Of a stretch of DNA of 64,000 bases, positions 63,026-64,000 are shown piece by piece. Position numbers and translations under genes: made by a program. The notes under the pieces are model-generated. The model had not been told where the DNA came from and did not search any database. It was given only the letters and a program-made list of their open reading frames with translations. This DNA comes from Providencia hangzhouensis (lineage in GTDB: Bacteria > Pseudomonadota > Gammaproteobacteria > Enterobacterales > Enterobacteriaceae): assembly GCF_029193595.2 (NCBI RefSeq), contig NZ_CP135052.1:1736001-1800000 (forward strand), given 5' to 3'. Position 1 is the stretch's first letter. Every line of letters starts with the position of its first letter.

Positions 63026-64000
63026 ATGATGACTAAGTTAACCATTCACCCAGGAAAAATGACACTCGAAGACCTCCGCATTGTTTTCCAACAGGCAGTA
63101 ACAGTGGTACTGGATAAACGCGCTCACGCGGCTATTGAAAAAAGCGTTGCAACGGTCAATAAAATTATTGAAGAAGATAGAACCGCTTACGGTATCAATA
63201 CAGGTTTTGGTTTGCTTGCCAATACCCGCATTGCAACTAAAGATTTGCAATCATTACAACGCTCTATTGTGATGTCTCATGCTGCGGGTGTTGGCGAGCC
63301 GTTAGATGACGACCTCGTGCGTTTAATCATGGTGCTCAAAATTAATAGTTTAGCTCGTGGTTTCTCGGGTATTCGTCTTGAAGTCATTAATGCCTTGATT
63401 GCATTAGTGAATGCGCAAGTTTATCCATTTATTCCTGCGAAGGGTTCTGTGGGAGCTTCTGGCGACTTAGCGCCATTAGCACATATGAGCCTAATTCTGT
63501 TAGGAGAAGGGAAAGCCCGCTATGAAGGCAAATGGATTTCAGCGAAAAAAGCGTTAGAAAAAGCAGGGTTGACCCCGCTAAAATTGGAAGCTAAAGAAGG
63601 CTTAGCCCTATTAAACGGTACGCAAACCTCCACGGCTTTCGCGTTGAAAGGGTTATTTGAAGCAGAAAAATTGCTGTTATCTGGTATTGTTTGTGGTGCG
63701 CTTAGTGTTGAAGCCACACTGGGCTCTCGTAAACCGTTCGATGCACGCGTGCAAGAGGTTCGAGGGCAAAAAGGGCAAATTGATGTTGCGGCGATGTTCC
63801 GTGATGTTTTATCACCGACCAGTGAGTTGGCGAAGTCCCATGAGAACTGCGTGAAAGTGCAAGACCCTTATTCACTACGTTGTCAGCCACAAGTGATGGG
63901 GGCTTGTTTAACCCAAATTCGCCAAGCCGCTGAAGTGATTTTAATTGAATCAAATGCCGTGTCGGATAACCCGCTAGTCTTTACCGATAATGGCGATATT
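63026..64000 (+). CDS. hutH: Histidine ammonia-lyase, N-terminal part (cut by window end)
   Basis: First step of histidine degradation: histidine to urocanate and ammonia. The frame runs from ATG 63026 (AAGGAG five bases upstream) to the window end, 325 codons of an expected 500-515. The MIO cofactor tripeptide Ala-Ser-Gly is in [25 protein letters not shown] and [12 protein letters not shown] are also intact. Cotranscribed with hutU. Confidence 0.96.
   Translation, partial: MMTKLTIHPGKMTLEDLRIVFQQAVTVVLDKRAHAAIEKSVATVNKIIEEDRTAYGINTGFGLLANTRIATKDLQSLQRSIVMSHAAGVGEPLDDDLVRLIMVLKINSLARGFSGIRLEVINALIALVNAQVYPFIPAKGSVGASGDLAPLAHMSLILLGEGKARYEGKWISAKKALEKAGLTPLKLEAKEGLALLNGTQTSTAFALKGLFEAEKLLLSGIVCGALSVEATLGSRKPFDARVQEVRGQKGQIDVAAMFRDVLSPTSELAKSHENCVKVQDPYSLRCQPQVMGACLTQIRQAAEVILIESNAVSDNPLVFTDNGDI

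Overview
The window looks like chromosome of a Morganellaceae enterobacterium, most likely Providencia. This is inferred from the roughly 40% GC composition, the Escherichia-like gene order (rodZ-ispG-hisS-yfgM-bamB-der; cysPTWAM/crr-ptsI-ptsH/cysK-cysZ-zipA-ligA; gltX next to tRNA arrays; mlaA/fadL/yfcZ-fadIJ-sixA-smrB), and genes typical of that family such as an MrpJ-like regulator, a protealysin-type protease and a hut locus. Species cannot be fixed from sequence reading alone.

Layout. 1-7.8 kb: cell shape and isoprenoid genes (rodZ end, ispG), then hisS-yfgM-bamB-der (translation, inner-membrane translocon helper, outer-membrane assembly, ribosome GTPase) and rluF. 7.9-13.3 kb: an M4 metalloprotease, hemF, ypeA, yfeY, yfeX and a hicAB toxin-antitoxin pair with a large palindromic operator. 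13.5-27 kb: sulfate/thiosulfate uptake and cysteine synthesis (cysPTWA, cysM, cysK, cysZ) around the PTS core (ptsH, ptsI, crr), then zipA and ligA. 27-30.6 kb: nupC, ypeB, two tRNA-Ala genes and gltX.

31.0-33.5 kb holds the most unusual structure. A strong stable-RNA promoter drives three tRNA-Val and two tRNA-Lys genes. They are followed by four near-identical 142-bp tandem units, each ending in the last 19 bases of tRNA-Lys including CCA, plus a decayed fifth unit. This has the architecture of the rtT repeats known from the E. coli tyrT operon, but built on tRNA-Lys. About 1.1 kb of AT-rich non-coding DNA with one strong terminator follows, then an MrpJ-like regulator.

33.8-49.7 kb is more variable: a NhaP2-type antiporter, an operon coupling a CMD/AhpD-like protein and a flavin monooxygenase to a MetNI-type importer with a divergent MetQ-like lipoprotein, a cyclase-family hydrolase, an ArsB/NhaD-type carrier, the mannitol operon mtlADR behind several CRP-like sites, and small accessory genes ending at tRNA-Arg(CCT), next to what looks like a broken small membrane gene.

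50-58.5 kb is fatty-acid and envelope backbone (mlaA, a 31-codon small membrane ORF, fadL, yfcZ, fadIJ, sixA, smrB) with FadR-like sites. 58.7-64 kb is histidine utilisation (hutI, hutC, hutU, and hutH cut by the window end) with matching HutC-type operators in front of hutI and hutU. hutG is not present between hutI and hutC.
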